64,000 bases of DNA from positions 1,985,458-2,049,457 of the forward strand of contig NW_004450381.1 in NCBI RefSeq assembly GCF_000321225.1. The letters run 5' to 3'. The DNA comes from Odobenus rosmarus divergens. Taxonomy: Eukaryota; Chordata; Mammalia; Carnivora; Odobenidae. Every line of letters starts with the position of its first letter. The stretch's first letter is position 1. The position numbers and the translations under genes were made by a program. The notes under the pieces are model-generated. The model was not told the DNA's origin. It was given only the letters and a program-made list of their open reading frames with translations, and did not search any database. Positions 12,537 to 25,681 of the stretch are shown here, in pieces.

Positions 12537-13440
12537 GTACACATACACCCACATTCGCAGCAGCATCATTTCCAATGGCGGAAAGGCACAGAAGCATCCC
12601 AAGTGTCCAACGGCAGCTGGATGAATAACAAAATGCAATGGACACGTACAATGGAGTATTACTCAGCCTTAAAAAAAAAAAAAAGGCAGTCCTGCAACAT
12701 GCTACCACACAGTGAACCTTGAGGAGATTATGCCAAGTGAAATAAGACAGTCACAAAAAGACAAACACCCCACGATCCCATTGATACAAATGTATTAGTT
12801 TGCTGGGGCTGCCTTAACAAAATACTATAGACTGAGTCCATGAAACAACAGAAATTTATTTTCTCACAGCCCTGGAAGCTGGCAGTCGCCAATCAAGGCG
12901 CCAGCAGGGCTGGGTTCTGGTAAGAGCTCTCTTCCTGGCTTGGAGACAGATGCATTCTTGCTGTGTGCTCATATGGCCTTGTCTTGGTGGGTGGAAAGAA
13001 AGAGGGTGCTAGCTCTCGCTGGGTCTCTTCTTATAAGGGCAGTGATCCCATCATGAGGCCTGTCCTTACGATCTGTCTCCCAAAGGCCCCACCTACAAAT
13101 ATCATGTTGCAAGTTAGGGAATCAACATATGAATTTGGCGGGGGGCGGGGGACACACACAAATATTCAGTCCATGACATACGTGTTACCTAGAATAGGCA
13201 CATTCATAGAGACAGAAAATAAGAGTGTGGGCTGTCAGCGGCTGGGAGGTAAGGGCAGGGGGCACGTATTGCTCAGGGTGTAGAGTTTCTGTTTGGGATG
13301 AAGAAAAAGTTCTGGAGGTAAGTGGTGGTGATGGCTGCACGACAATGTGAATGTGCCTAACAGCACTGAATTATACGCTTAAAAATAGTTAAGATGGTAA
13401 ATTTTATGTTAACCCCCCCCAAAACTAATCCTAAACAAAA
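12537..13440 (+). mobile_element. L1 3' end split by an LTR
   Basis: L1 tail at 12537-12790 (AATGGAGTATTACTCAGCCT) resumes at 13181-13440 (ATTCATAGAGACAGAAAATA, ATTTTATGTTAA). A reverse MaLR LTR lies between. Confidence 0.88.
12791..13180 (-). mobile_element. MaLR solo LTR (MLT1-like), inserted in L1
   Basis: Reverse: TGTATTAGTTTGCTGGGGCT, ACAGAAATTTATTTTCTCAC, TCTTCTTATAAGGGCAGTG, ending ATTCAGTCCATGACATA. The only LTR here in this orientation. Confidence 0.88.
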
Positions 13441-13672
13441 AACTAAAGATCAGCCAGGTTTAGAAATCTTTAAAAAAGAAGAAAGTAGTACAGTGTTATG
13501 GGCTTAACTGTGTGTCTCCCCACTGCCCAAATTTACATATTGAAGTCCTAACTCCCAATACATCCAAATGTGACCTTATTTGGAGACATGGTCTTTTTGC
13601 CAAGTTCAAATGAGATCATTAGGTTGGGCCCAAATCCAATACAATTGTTTCCTTATAGAAAAAGGAAATTTA

Positions 13673-14043
13673 TTTTATTTTTTAAGATTTTATTTACTTA
13701 CTTAGAGAGAGAGAGAAAGAGCACAAGCAGGGGGAGGGGCAGAGGGAGAGAGAGAATCTCAAGAAGACTCTGTGCTGAACACAGAACCCAACGTGGGGCT
13801 CGATCTCACAACCCCAAAATCATGACCTGAGCCGAAACCAAGAGTTGGAGGCTTTTTTTTTTTTTTAATTCTTTATTTGAGAGAGACACAGTGAGAGAGG
13901 GAACACAAGCAGTGGGAGTGGGAGAGGGAGAAGCAGGCTTCCCGTGGAGCAGGGAGCCCGATGCGGGGCTCGATCCCAGGACCCTGGGATCATGACCTGA
14001 GCCGAAGGCAGACGCTTAACTGACTGAGCCACCCAGGTGCCCC
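13673..14043 (-). mobile_element. Two fused carnivore SINEs inside an LTR
   Basis: Two same-orientation SINEs abut at about 13852. The left one (13673-13851) lacks its head, breaking off at AAGAGTTGGAG. The right one (13853-14043) is complete and ends CTGAGCCACCCAGGTGCCCC. One pair of 16-bp repeats (AGAAAARGGAAATTTA at 13657 and 14044) flanks the whole block. Either the second inserted into the first and the old head was lost, or the pair arose by recombination. Confidence 0.92.
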
Positions 14044-14113
14044 AGAAAAGGGAAATTTAAAGACAGACCAGCAGATAGAGAGAATGTCATGTGAACATGA
14101 AGGCAGTCATCTA

Positions 14114-14160
14114 CAAACCAAACCAAACCAAACCAAACCAAACCAAAACAAAAAACAAAA
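14114..14160 (+). repeat. AAACC pentanucleotide repeat
   Basis: About seven AAACC units followed by A-rich sequence, inside an MLT1 LTR. Confidence 0.9.
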
Positions 14161-14325
14161 ACCAGAGGCCTGGGACAGATTCTCCCTTACAGCTCTCAAA
14201 AGGAACCAACCCTGCCAATACCTCAATCTGACTTCCAGCTTCCCTAACTGTGAGAAAATAAATGTCTCTTGTGGGAGCCACCCAGTGTGTGATTCTTTGT
14301 TATGCAGCCCTAGGAAACTAATACA

Positions 14326-14965
14326 TAGAGTAATTGTGGAGATCAGGTACCGGCTCTGAGAGGCCGCTTCCCACCCAGAGTCTTCACGGTCAGTGACTCA
14401 CCCACTCATGGAAATGGGACTCTGTCCAGCCAGCCAGCTGCAGCCACCCAGGGGCTGTCCATGCTCAGCAGTGCACCCACAGCACCTCCACATTCCGGAC
14501 TCAAGACAGCAGAGAGAGAAGAAAAGAGCAGCCACTGTGCCTCACGAGGTCAGAGGGCAACAGGCCAGACCCGAGCCTCACAACCCTGCAGCCACCCAAC
14601 ACGTTCACGGCCTCCTGGGCTCTTCTTAACCAGTGCTGCTCTCCCTCAGAAGCTAAGCTGTTGCAGATTTGCCCCAGACTGTGCTACTCAAGAACAGACC
14701 AGAACTACCAGGATATCTTGCAACTGTACAAATCAGAAATTCTGGAAACCAAGCATTCTGGACCCCTCACACACAACAGTCTGCCAACTGCCCCTCCCTC
14801 AAGGGCAGAACAGGAAGGGTGGGAGACCTGAGTGAAACCCCAGCACCTTCTTCCTTCCTGACCTCAGCACCTGACAAGGGGAGCTCATTTTGCACCATTC
14901 ATCCTGCTCCGAAAGGGGGCTTTATGCGTACGTAAGGAAACTGAAGGTATTAAAATGACAAGCTC
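14326..14965. other. Unique intronic DNA
   Basis: Nothing recognised. Confidence 0.55.
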
Positions 14966-15157
14966 GGGCGCCTGGGTGGCTCAGTTGGTTAAGCGACTGC
15001 CTTCGGCTCAGGTCATGATCCTGGAGTCCCAGGATCGAGTCCCACATCGGGCTCCCTGCTCAGCAGGGAGTCTGCTTCTCCCTCTGACCCTCTTCCCTCT
15101 TGTGCTCTCTATCTCTCATTCTCTCTCTCTCAAATAAATAAATAAAAAAAAAAAAAA
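14966..15157 (+). mobile_element. Carnivore tRNA-Lys SINE
   Basis: Complete copy with head GGGCGCCTGGGTGGCTCAG and A tail. Perfect target duplication AAAATGACAAGCTC. Confidence 0.97.
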
Positions 15158-15226
15158 TGACAAGCTCACAGCACCCACAAGTCAGAGACCAACAATGGGA
15201 ATAGACTGACGATATGCCTGTGAGGC

Positions 15227-15620
15227 TGTTATGTGCTGAATGTCCGTGTCCGCCCGCCCCCCGCAATTCAAATATTGAAGCCCTAACTAAACTCCAATGT
15301 GATGGTATTTGGAGGTGGGGCCTTTGGGAGATAATTAGATTTGGATGAGAATCTAACCTCACGGGAAGTTTTGAGAGAGTAGGGCCCCCTGATGGGATTA
15401 GTGTCCTTCTAAGAGGAAGAGACACCAGAGCTCTTTCTCTCTCTCTGATATGTGAGGACACAGCAAGAAGGCAGATGTCTTCAAGTCCAGAAGAAGGTCT
15501 CCACCAAGAACCGATCTGGCCAGCACACTGATCTGGGACTTCCCAGCTTCTGGAACTATGACAAACCAGTGCCTGTTGTTTAAGCCCCCCAGTCTCTGGG
15601 GTTTTGTTACCGCAGCCCTG
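15227..15620 (+). mobile_element. MaLR solo LTR (MLT1/MST-like)
   Basis: TGTTATGTGCTGAATGTCCG, GGTATTTGGAGGTGGGGCCT, GATGGGATTAGTGTCCTTC and TTGTTACCGCAGCCC. Confidence 0.85.
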
Positions 15621-18488
15621 TTCCATCCTCAGTGAATTTCCAAGGCCCAGGTCCTTTCCACTGGGAGTCACAGACTCCCCACCAGACAAGGGAGTCTTGC
15701 CCACATTCCTGCCCCGGAGAGGCATAGCTCTGGATCAGTTCTGGGGGCTAGTCTGCAAATCTCCCCTCTGCTCTAGTCCTGGGTCACCCCAATCTACGGC
15801 ACTCCTGAGAGGTTCGCTGGCTTCTAGATGCAAAGAGGGGAAGGCACCTGGGATGCTGGCCTGAGTCAGGGGCTCTGAGACCTCTGTGGGGGCAACACAC
15901 AGTCACGGCAATAGACACTGTCCAGGTGCTCGGCCTCAAGTCCTCACACCACTGCAAGGGAGCTGATACCTTGTCTCACATGAAAGTTGAAGGTTTGGGA
16001 CTGGAAGCAACATTCCCCGAGCCCCACAGCTAATGAGTTGAGTTGAAAGGCAGGGATCCAGCCAGGCAGGTGTGCTTGGCCAAGGCCACCTCCTGGAGGT
16101 TCTGAGGGTTTAGCCCCACCCGGAGCTCAATCCCTGACTTCAGGCATCCTGGGGATGAACCAGAGGTGAGCTGGGGCAGCAGGGGTGAGGGGGGATATTT
16201 TATATTCTGCACCAGAACCTGAGATTACCCAATGTCAAAAGCCAAGGAACAGACCAGGAGGCAGCAGGGTCTCGAAGTCTAGGACAGAATGGCTTTTCCC
16301 CTTCTGTGCACTTGAATCAAGTGGCCAGGAACTTTACCATCCTTGACCTACACATTTGGAAAAGGAAATATAATTCTTCTGTTTCCAGACTCCACCGCCC
16401 CTCCCCCCCAATCCAACCTCCAGGGCCTTCTTCCATCATGCCGGGGGGAAAAAAGACAACAAACAAACTGGGATTACCGCGGCCACTCGGAGGCTCGTTT
16501 CATCTCTTGATGTTCCCACCAGTGAAATGGGGATAATGACACTCCACCCTCACACCCTGAGGGGGTGACGAGCAGGCCACCTTTCCCCTGCCAGAGGGAA
16601 GAGGCATCCAGAAGCATAAGCATCATTTATCCTAATTATCACAAGCCTCGGATATTCATGTGGTCCAACCTGTGAAGCTCCTTTCCAGAAAACTGCGTAT
16701 TACCTCTTGCCTGACTTCTCCTAGGGTGCTCAGCATTACCTTCTACTTCCCTGGGAGACTGAAGGCTCCACTTTGGGAAAGGTTGTGGGGCGGGGGCAGG
16801 GGGTGGTGGTGGAGAGTGGGAGCTCACGTGCTTGGGGCTACTAGGAAGATTCTTCTCTGGGCCGCAAACCGTGTGTCAGCAGAACCCATGGAACCCACCG
16901 GGCCTCAGGCCGCCATGGGTCAGAGGGTGACCCTGGCAGAGTGATCCCATCCATCTGGCCCGCTGCAAAGCCCACCGGGGCTCCAAACGGCAGCCCCACT
17001 CCGCCCTTCTCAGCAGCCCATTGCTGGTCTACCAAGGAGGCTGTGGCCCCCCTCCGTCCCACAGGATCTCTCCTGCAGCCAGGATCAGCGGGAGCAGAGC
17101 TTTCCCCACCCATTCCCCTGCGGCTCAGAGTCCACAGGCCACAGGCTCTCTGTGGAGCACAAGGCCTTGAGAACAGCTGAGGAACGAGCCAGAAAACAAG
17201 CCAGCAAGGATCTCTGTCCAGATGAAAGAGGCGACAGAGGACTAGCTTCGGCTCTTGACCTGAAACTTGAAACTGTCATGTGGGAATTACCACCTATGGT
17301 GATAATCCCAGTTGTCATCACAGAGTGACAGCCTGGTCCAGGCTCCATGCTCACCCCTCAGCCAGCCAGGCTTGGGAACCAGGCCCAGCTCCCCTCTTGC
17401 TTTCCCCGGCACTGGCACCATGGGAGGAGGCAGGATCCACACACCCGAGACACCCCCAATGGCAGAGCTGCCAGTTGCCCACTCAGGCCTCTATCTCTGT
17501 CACCGGCCAGCCCAGTCGGAAGACCCGGCAGGTCCCGATGAGGGTCTGCGGTACGCTGAGCTCGGAAAGCAAGTCCTCCAGAGACGGACTCAAGCCACAG
17601 ACGGGGCAGAGTGGACCACTGCACCACAGAAGGCCCTGGGCCCTGGGCCCATCAGGAGTACACACTCTGGGAGGAGGCCCTTCCCTCAGGAATCCTGGGA
17701 TCCCAGGGGAAACAAGGCATCTGGAAAGGCTCCCAGAGGTATCCGACACCAGCTGTGAGCCTGGCGCTTCGCCCAGAAATACTGCACATGGTAGAATAAG
17801 AGCTTGGTTCAACTGGGTCACTCTGCCCAGCAATCACACTATCAGGCTGGCACCTCATTCAGGTACTTTCGAGGGCAGAGAATTTGAGCTCAGACCTCCC
17901 AGACAGACCTGAAGAGAACAAGGCCGATTCCTGCTCTTCACGACCTTGACTCTAGCCCACTACCTGAGGTAGCTTTCCTGGCATCTCTTCACCTCCAGAG
18001 TGGGCACCGCCATCCCCCGTGGAGAGGCGGGCAGTGGCGGCCCAGTCAGATCACACATTCGCAACAGCACGTGGCACACAGCAGGCACCTACTAGGTGTG
18101 CGTCCCCCCTCAGCCCTTGTGAAAGGACCTCCGACAGCCTATGCCCAGGGCTCTTTGCTGTGCCCACACGGATCTTCCCGGTAGGAGGCATGTTCTGTCT
18201 TCTTAAAACCAATCTCGGCGGCGCAGGTATGTTTCCCCGGTCTTGCCTTAATCCAGCCTGAGTCCTGCTCTGCTCTTGGCCCGGAGGGTGGGGAATGCTG
18301 CTAAAAGAGCCGGGGGCAAGCGGAAGGTCAGGCTGGTCTCTTTGCACGGCAGGACCCTGACCACCTCAGAGCCACCAGCTTTCTGAGAACCCAGCCTTCG
18401 AAAGAGGCTCCAGTACAAGGGGGAGGACACAGCCATGGGGTGCTCAGGGCCCATAGGACAGCACGAGCCCAAGGAACCCGTCTGGAGC
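15621..18488. other. Unique intronic DNA
   Basis: Diverged MIR-like sequence may lie near 15910-16040 and an L2-like end near 18065-18100. Several open frames of 100-210 codons exist, overlapping on both strands, with no family resemblance. Confidence 0.55.
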
Positions 18489-18503
18489 GACCCGCTTTTC
18501 TCT
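18489..18503. repeat. Target-site duplication of the RPS21 retrocopy, poly(A) side
   Basis: GACCCGCTTTTCTCT, matched 14 of 15 by the copy at 18838-18852 on the other side of the pseudogene. On the minus strand it reads AGAGAAAAG..., an A-rich site typical of L1 endonuclease targets. Confidence 0.88.
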
Positions 18504-18567
18504 TTTTTGCGGGGGAGGGTTTACTATTTATTTATGGCAAATATCCCACATCCGTGATCTCCTCCAG

Positions 18568-18867
<300 letters not shown>

Positions 18868-19479
18868 CTAGACAGCTGTGCCCAGAATGGTGGCACGTGG
18901 AAGGCCTCAGAGCTGGAGTAACAAGGTGACACACTCGGACATACACGCGCACATGCCACATTCCAAGTTTCCAGAAAGACCCACGACTCACTGGTGACAT
19001 AACACATCCCTTCCTTTTGGCAGCCCCCCTGGAATGCCTTCAAAGATGTCAGCCTGGACATTTACGCCCTCTATACCCTGTGCAGAGGGTTCCCTTAATT
19101 GGAGAAACACGTACACAGGCTATACCCAATAATCGAACCCAGAAAGCAGGCTGGTGGCAGAGCTGCTTTCAGGGAATTCAGAGCCAGAAGACCCGTGAAG
19201 TGAAATGGGAACCGAGCCTCTGTCCTCAAGCCCACTCTGGTTTTCATCCTTACTGCGGCTGAGAGGAGTATCAGGCGCAACAGGCTGCAGAGCCCGGAAG
19301 GCCACTGCTGACCTTCACCAGACTGCCCCCGAGTGGTGAGGGCCCCCACCCCCCAACGCTCCATTCTGGGCCTTGGCTCACACCCTCTCCATCCAGACGG
19401 CCTCCCTGGGCCTCTGAATTCTACCAGTTCTTCAGGGCCTGCTGCCCCTATAAACCTTTCCCAAATGTGACTTAACCTG

Positions 19480-19650
19480 ATAGGCACCTCCCACCCCTCT
19501 TATGGGATGCTCTCCCAGGTTCTTTTTCCCAATCACTGCGTGTAAGAGCTTACCTGGCTTCTCACCTACTTTACAACCCACATCAAGTCCCTCCTAAACA
19601 ACTCAAGCTCCTTAGGACAGCCCACGTCCTAAGGCCCCTGACCACCCAGG
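19480..19650 (+). mobile_element. Possible L2 fragment
   Basis: CACATCAAGTCCCTCCTAAA and CAAGCTCCTTAGGACAG resemble diverged L2 3' sequence. Confidence 0.4.
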
Positions 19651-21184
19651 GACCATTTGAAAAGGCACCGTCCCCCGCTTGACTTATTTTAGCTCATGGA
19701 TCACCCTGCCTCCCAGGGCGTAGGTCAAAATAAACAGACAACCACCCATACACATAACCACCAACATGTGGGGTGCCGGGAAACATGAGATTAAAGGCAA
19801 GCCCCCTTCTTTTTAAGCTGGTAAGATACACAGTAAAATTTCCATTCACTACCTCCAGAGAGTCCAGCTGTGCATGGATCTCTATAAAAACACTCACTCA
19901 GACAATCCCACAGCTGACAGCCATCCGGAGGACTCGGCCCTGAGTTTCAGAACATCTAAAGGGTGTGTGGGTTGAGCTCATTTCTGAGTCACAAAAACCG
20001 AAAGTGATTTTTTGGGTCACTGACAACCAGGAAAGCCTCCAATGTCTGCCCACTGAACCCACGTGCCCATGGCCTAACGACTGATTTTCCAAGGGCCCCT
20101 GGCTGGCACAGCTCCTGCAGCAGGCGGGGCCACTGTGCTCTTCTGAGGACCAGAAGGAAAGAGGCTGACAGACAGGGGACCGGGGCGCTAAGAGCCCAGG
20201 TGCCCACTACGTGCACACACAGAGCCGGCACTTCACAGGCATCATTGAACTTGAGTCTCGTGTTTTGGGAAAGGGGGGGGAAAAAAAGCAGCGATGGTGT
20301 CTTCTGTTTCCAAACAAGAACAGCCTGTCACCACTGGGCGGAGAACTGCTGCAGGCTGCCTCTGCCAGGAGAAGGGCCAGTGGGAACAGTGTGGAGATGC
20401 TGCCGGAGCCCGGAGCCTACACAGGCTGCTGGGAAGCACATTTCAAGAACTGAGCATCCAAGTGGGGAGACGCTGCCTCAGGCGGGCACGCGGGCCCTTG
20501 GGAGGCTCTAATGCAGATACTGTGCTCTGGTCGGGGCCCTGCCACAGACCTCAAGGGGTCCCAGAAGACAAAAGCAGGAGCAGAGGAGCCCCAGAGGGGA
20601 GATTTTCCACCAGATCCCAAAAGTCTGGAAAGATTGTTCTCTCCAAGGCTCTGGACCCAAGTGCAGGCTGATAGCATTTGAGCTGATTTCTGTCCCTCAG
20701 CATTTTCCTCCCGTGTCTCTGTGTGTGTAGCATGTGTGCACATCTGTGGAAGTGTGGCACGGGTGTGCACATGTAGCATGCAGCTGCAGGCGTGTGCACC
20801 CACCGAACGGAGCCTAACCCAGCTTCTCAGGCGGGCAGCTCCTGTCTTTACCAAACTGCCACAGGGCAGTGGCCCCTCGGCCAGACCCCGCCACATGGTC
20901 CTCGTTAATAAGCCCTCCCTCCACCCGGTGACCCAGCAGCACTCACAATCCCGCCCATCGGCTGTCTCACCTCAAGGCTGGGGCAGGACAGGGCCACGAG
21001 TGCCCCCAGGTGCATCAGGCGGGCTTGCGGCTGACCAGCCACAGGGACAGAGAGCTGGTGAGCGGCCGAGTGGGGCTGGAACCTCAATCCCGGTTAGGCC
21101 CCACCTGCCCCCAGGTGACAAGAGCTGCCACCCCCAGGCTGGTTGCACCTGAGCTGCTGCCCTGACGCAGAACTCCTGTGCAGG

Positions 21185-21300
21185 GCGGCACGGATCTTGG
21201 CTCAAACGCAGTCCTACCACTGCCCGGCTGGGTGACCTTGGCAAGTTACTGCATCTCTCTGGGACCCAGGCTTCTCATCAATAAAAAGGATTCAGCTGGC
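21185..21300 (+). mobile_element. MIR fragment
   Basis: CTGGGTGACCTTGGCAAGTT then ACTGCATCTCTCTGGGACCC fits MIR. Confidence 0.8.
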
Positions 21301-22854
21301 TGGCAAACCCTGAGAAGGTGCCAGGCACTGTGCTTGGCACACTGCAGCCTCCAGGATGGCGCCTGCTCAGGGGCACGGGGGGGTCCTGGCTTCTATCACC
21401 CAAGCTGGGCCTGAGGCTTTGCCATCAGCAGGCCCTGTCCTTGGCTGAGCACTGGGTCTTGAGGCTGTCAACTGCTGGGGAGCCGAAAAAGCAACATAAA
21501 ATTAGGAAATAGACCTAAGGTCGGAGTTACTAAGCTCACAGCACGTCCTGGAACAAGGTGGTTCAGCAACTGAAGGGTGGTGGCCTTCAGACAGACCAAG
21601 GGTGCCCTCGGGAGCAGGCAGGCACGGCAGGGCCACGGAAGAAAGCAGGAAGGGTCGAGAAAAGAGGACAGGAAGACCCTCAAAGACTTACGAACTCGCC
21701 TGGGACGTCCTTCCCCCACCTGCAGCTCTAGCCAGGGGTCAGAGTCTCCCTCTGAAAATGGGGCATAAATGTGGGAGCAGGCGTGGGTGGGGACATAACT
21801 CGCAGGCCCCACGCTCCATGAGCCCCACCAGATGGTGCAGGTGGCCCAAGTATCCAGGGAAGAATGCAACGTGCATTCCTGCTGGATTCCACTCCCGAGG
21901 TGGGACGGGGGTGGGGAGAACACAGCCAGTGCAGCCTCCACACGAGGCAGCCAGAGTCCACAGCACCCCTCCATGCCACAGCTCCACCCAGCATGTGCTG
22001 TTGGTTCTATACAGAAGAGGAGCAGGGAAATCATCTCAGAAAGAAAACCCCTCCTTCCCCATTCCTGGGCACCCACAGCGTGCCAGGCTGTTACAGACCT
22101 CACTGCTAATCCCAACACAGCGCTGTTAAGTTCCTAGGGTCACTCCCATTTGACAAATGGGAAAACAATAGCTCACCTGATGCCATCTGTCCTGTCAGAT
22201 GGTTCTGGATGCTGCACTCCGCACTCCACCTGTGGCCCCCGCTACAGAGAAGCTGGAACCCCACACCATGATGGAGCACATTCCACGAAGGAATGCTATG
22301 TGTCCATGACAACTGCACAGGGTGGGTGCTCTAGGGAATGACAGCTGGATGTAGGGCTGGGGAGCAGGCTGGTGGGAAGGCAGGTCTTGGCATGCAAGAC
22401 AGGTGGGAGCGGGGAGGCAATTTCTGGGATCCTCTGGCCAGGAATTCCCGATCTTGCCAAAGATCTCCATGCATTTATAGCTGGAAGCCTTTCTCTTTCT
22501 AGAAATGCAGGCAGCTATACCTACCCTGTACGAACCTCTGAGTGGGGCCACAGAAATCAAGAGAAGGGCTTGAAGCAGAGCAGGAACTGAGCAAACCAGG
22601 GTCGGATACTGCTGAGTAAGCTGACAAGAAGCAAAGAAGTGCTTCTGGGGCATCACAAATTGGAAGCTGCTAGGGCTGGTGGGGGACAACACCAGAAGGT
22701 CCGGGCCTGATTTGCAGTGCAAGTGTCCGTGGGGTCGGGCTTGGGGGCAAGTTACTGGGGAAGGCAGGGGTGACCAGCACAGGTTGCACCCCTCTAAATG
22801 ATGTCTAAGGATAGGGGCCAACCCCAGGGAACACCACCACACACAGAAAGAAAG

Positions 22855-23060
22855 AAATTCAAAGACAGAAGCTTGAACTTCCAGTTCCAGGTGAGATGGA
22901 ACAAGTACACTCCATGTTTTCCCACTCACCACAACGACAAACTCTGGAGCAAACATAGGAAATAGCCATCGCGGGACTCGGAAAGGCAGCTAAGAGCAGG
23001 GGCACCGGGTGGGCATTTTGGAACTGGAGGGACGCCCCAGAAGGGCCTTCTCGGGTTTTC
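22855..23060 (+). mobile_element. Possible old L1/HAL1 5' fragment
   Basis: ACTTCCAGTTCCAGGTGAGA and CTCTGGAGCAAACATAGGAA resemble the start region of old L1-type elements. Weak, diverged match from memory. Confidence 0.4.
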
Positions 23061-23395
23061 TGTTTGTTTTATAACCTTTATTTCTTTTAGAGCAGTTTCA
23101 GGTTCCTGGCAAAACTGAAAGGAAGCCACAGATTTTCCATAGGCTCCCTGCCCTGCTCATGCCCAGCTTTGCCCATTACTAACATTCCCCACCAGACGGG
23201 TGCATCTGTCGCAGCTGATGAAGCTGCGTGGATACGCCATCACCCACCGAAGCCCGTAGTTTGTGTTGGGGCTTGCTCTTGGTGTTGTGGAGTGCACGGG
23301 CCCGGACAAACCACTGTAGTATCGCACAGAAGAGCTAGGAGTTCCTGCATGCCATCTATCCCAGCTTGGGCACTAGAGTAGCCCAAAAGTGTCAA
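23060..23395 (+). mobile_element. Old interspersed repeat, probably L1-derived
   Basis: TTTTAGAGCAGTTTCAGGTT, then CCCACCAGACGGGTGCATCT and CTTGGTGTTGTGGAGTGC, follow a familiar old mammalian repeat. I cannot name the subfamily with confidence. Confidence 0.55.
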
Positions 23396-24754
23396 CAGGC
23401 ACAGACAGAAAGGAAAAAAAAAAAAACCCAAACAACAGAAAAGCCTCCTTTCTCTGCACAAAGGACCCGGAAGGAGGGATCCAGGGAATTAAACTCTTCA
23501 TCTCACCTACTGTGCTCCAGGTGCACGCCATCAATAGCGAGGCACCCCTTTCCCTTCCCACAGACACAGCAGCAGGGGCCCCTGGGGTGGAGTCCCGTGC
23601 CCTCTCCACTCTATACCAGGCGAGTGCCATCAAAGAAGCAGAGCCCCTGTTGCCACCGGTACGGTGACAGCATGGGGAGGGTGGAGCCCAGCTTTCTAGT
23701 CAGGACCTGGGGAAGCAGAGAGTGTGGGACAGATCGGGGAGAGGAAGGAGCTGGAGAAAGGATCCTTCAAGTCTGTGTGTGAAGCCCTTGGCTCACCCCC
23801 ACGCTGCCTATGTGTGAAACCACTTGCATTCAGCCCAGCACAGGTTTGGGCCTGAACTACAGGGGTGAGAACTGCTACTACTGCCCAGCTTGGAGACTGA
23901 CCCCCAGCTGGTGCACAGCAGGGTGGGGGGTGGAACCAGAGGCCACAGAAAGTGGGCTAGGATGTGCGGTCTGAATGCAACTGGTTTGACTGGCTGTTTA
24001 AACAACTCCATCAACATCTCCAGAGTCTCATAACATTCAAACTGTCCAGGATACAATCCAAAATTACTCAACAAAGAACTCAGAAACCTAAGTTGTTAAA
24101 GGAAAAGGCAACCAACAAACATCAACCCCCAGAGGACCCAAATGTTGGAATAATCAGAGTAACATTAGAATTATGCTCCAAGAAGTAAGGGCAAAGACTC
24201 TTGAAGCAAATGGAAAGAAAAGGAGTCCTCAGCAAAGAAACAGAAGCTATAACAAAAGAACCAAACAGAAATTTTAGAACCAAAAAGTAGCATCTATAAG
24301 AAATTTCTTGGAGAGGAATTCAATATCGGAATGGAGATGACAGCAGAATCAGTGAAAAACACAGATCAATAGAAGTTATCCATCTAAACAACAGAAAGAA
24401 AACAGAGTAAGAAAAAATTGGAGCAGAAACTCAAGGATCTGTCCGACATCAAAACATCTAATGTTCATGTCACAAGAGTCCCAAAAAAGAGACTGGAACA
24501 AAAAAAGTATTTGCAGAAATCATAGCTGACTAATTCCCAAATTAGGTGAAGGTCATAAATGTACAAATCCAAGAAATACAGTGAACCCCAAACAATGAAA
24601 ACCACTACCAGACACATCAAAATCAAAGTGCTAAAAACCAAAGATAAAAAATCTTGAAAGAAGCCAGAAAAAAACCAACATATTACATACAGGGAAACAA
24701 AGATTCAAATGATTATAGATGTCTCACCCGCCATTACAGAGGTCAGAGGAGGGT

Positions 24755-24795
24755 ATAATAATAAAGATGATGATAATAATAATAATGGTAATAAA
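24755..24795 (+). repeat. ATA/ATG trinucleotide repeat
   Basis: AATAATAAAG then GATGATGATAATAATAATAA, an imperfect trinucleotide run in the L1 mosaic. Confidence 0.85.
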
Positions 24796-24819
24796 GTGCT
24801 AGATAAAAAGAACTGTCAC

Positions 24820-24988
24820 GGGCAACTGAGTGGCTCAGTCGGTTAAGTGTCTGCCTTCGGCTCAGGTCATGATCACAGAGCCCTGGAATGGAGCCCCATG
24901 TCAGGCTCCCTGCTCAGTGGGGAGTCTGCTTCTTCCTCTGCCCCTTCTCCTGCTCGTGCATGTGCTCTCTCTCAAATAAAAAAAAAAA
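24820..24988 (+). mobile_element. Carnivore tRNA-Lys SINE in L1
   Basis: Diverged head GGGCAACTGAGTGGCTCAGT, TC-rich middle, A tail. It interrupts the old L1 mosaic. Confidence 0.92.
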
Positions 24989-25124
24989 GGAAAATGGATT
25001 AACCGCCCCCCCCCCCCGCCAACCCAGAATGCTATACCCAGTAGAAATATCCTTCAAGAATGAAGGCAAAATAAAAACCACCTCAGATGAAAGAAAACTA
25101 AGACTTAACCTATAGGACGCATTT

Positions 25125-25423
25125 TGAATGTGTGACCTTCAGAACTGTAAAATAGTAAATCTGTGTTGCTGGGTGCCTGGGTGGCTCAGTCGGTTAAGCG
25201 TCTGCCTTCAGCTCAGGTCATGGTCCCAGGGTCCTGGGATCGAGCCCCACGTCAGGCTCCCTGCTCAGTGGGGAGTCTGCTTCTCCCTCTCCCTCTACCC
25301 CTCCCCCTGCTTGTGCTCTCTCTCTCTCAAATAAATGAATAAAATCTTAAAAAAATAAATCTGCATTGTTTTTAAGCCACTTAAGTTTATGAAAATTTAT
25401 TATGGCAGCAATAGGAAACTAAT
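25125..25423 (+). mobile_element. 3' remnant of a MaLR LTR split by a SINE
   Basis: CTTCAGAACTGTAAAATAGT before the SINE, then TTTTTAAGCCACTTAAGTTT and GGAAACTAATTCA after it, matching the end of MLT1. Confidence 0.75.
25171..25355 (+). mobile_element. Carnivore tRNA-Lys SINE in an MLT1 remnant
   Basis: Head GGGTGCCTGGGTGGCTCAGT, tail AAATGAATAAAATCTT. Target duplication TAAATCTGYRTTG flanks it and splits a MaLR LTR end. Confidence 0.95.
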
Positions 25424-25681
25424 TCATGTGGCTTTGACCATAACAAAATTAAAAATCAGTAACAGAATGACATCTCGAAAAATCCCAAATATTTGGAAAT
25501 TAAACAAGACACTACTAAATGATCCACAGGTCAAAGAGGGAGTCCCAAGGGAAACTGGTAAATGGTTTAAAGGACATTAAGATAAAAATACAACATATAA
25601 AAATATGTAGCATGTAGCTAAAGTAATGGCCAGAAGAAAATTTATAGTATCAAATGTTTATAATAGAAAAGAAAGGTCTCA

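Larger units (their letters stand above)
13494..14325 (+). mobile_element. MaLR solo LTR (MLT1-like) with SINE pair inside
   Basis: TGTTATGGGCTTAACTGTGT at the start; AGGAACCAACCCTGCCAATA and CCCTAGGAAACTAATACA at the end. The fused SINE pair (13673-14043) and a CAAAC-type short repeat (14114-14160) sit inside. Confidence 0.9.

Noticed and set aside
15060..15725. 221-codon minus-strand open frame
   Set aside because: Runs through a MaLR LTR and the antisense of a SINE, so it is repeat-derived.
22195..22956. 253-codon minus-strand open frame
   Set aside because: No recognisable domain, and it runs into a possible old L1 fragment.
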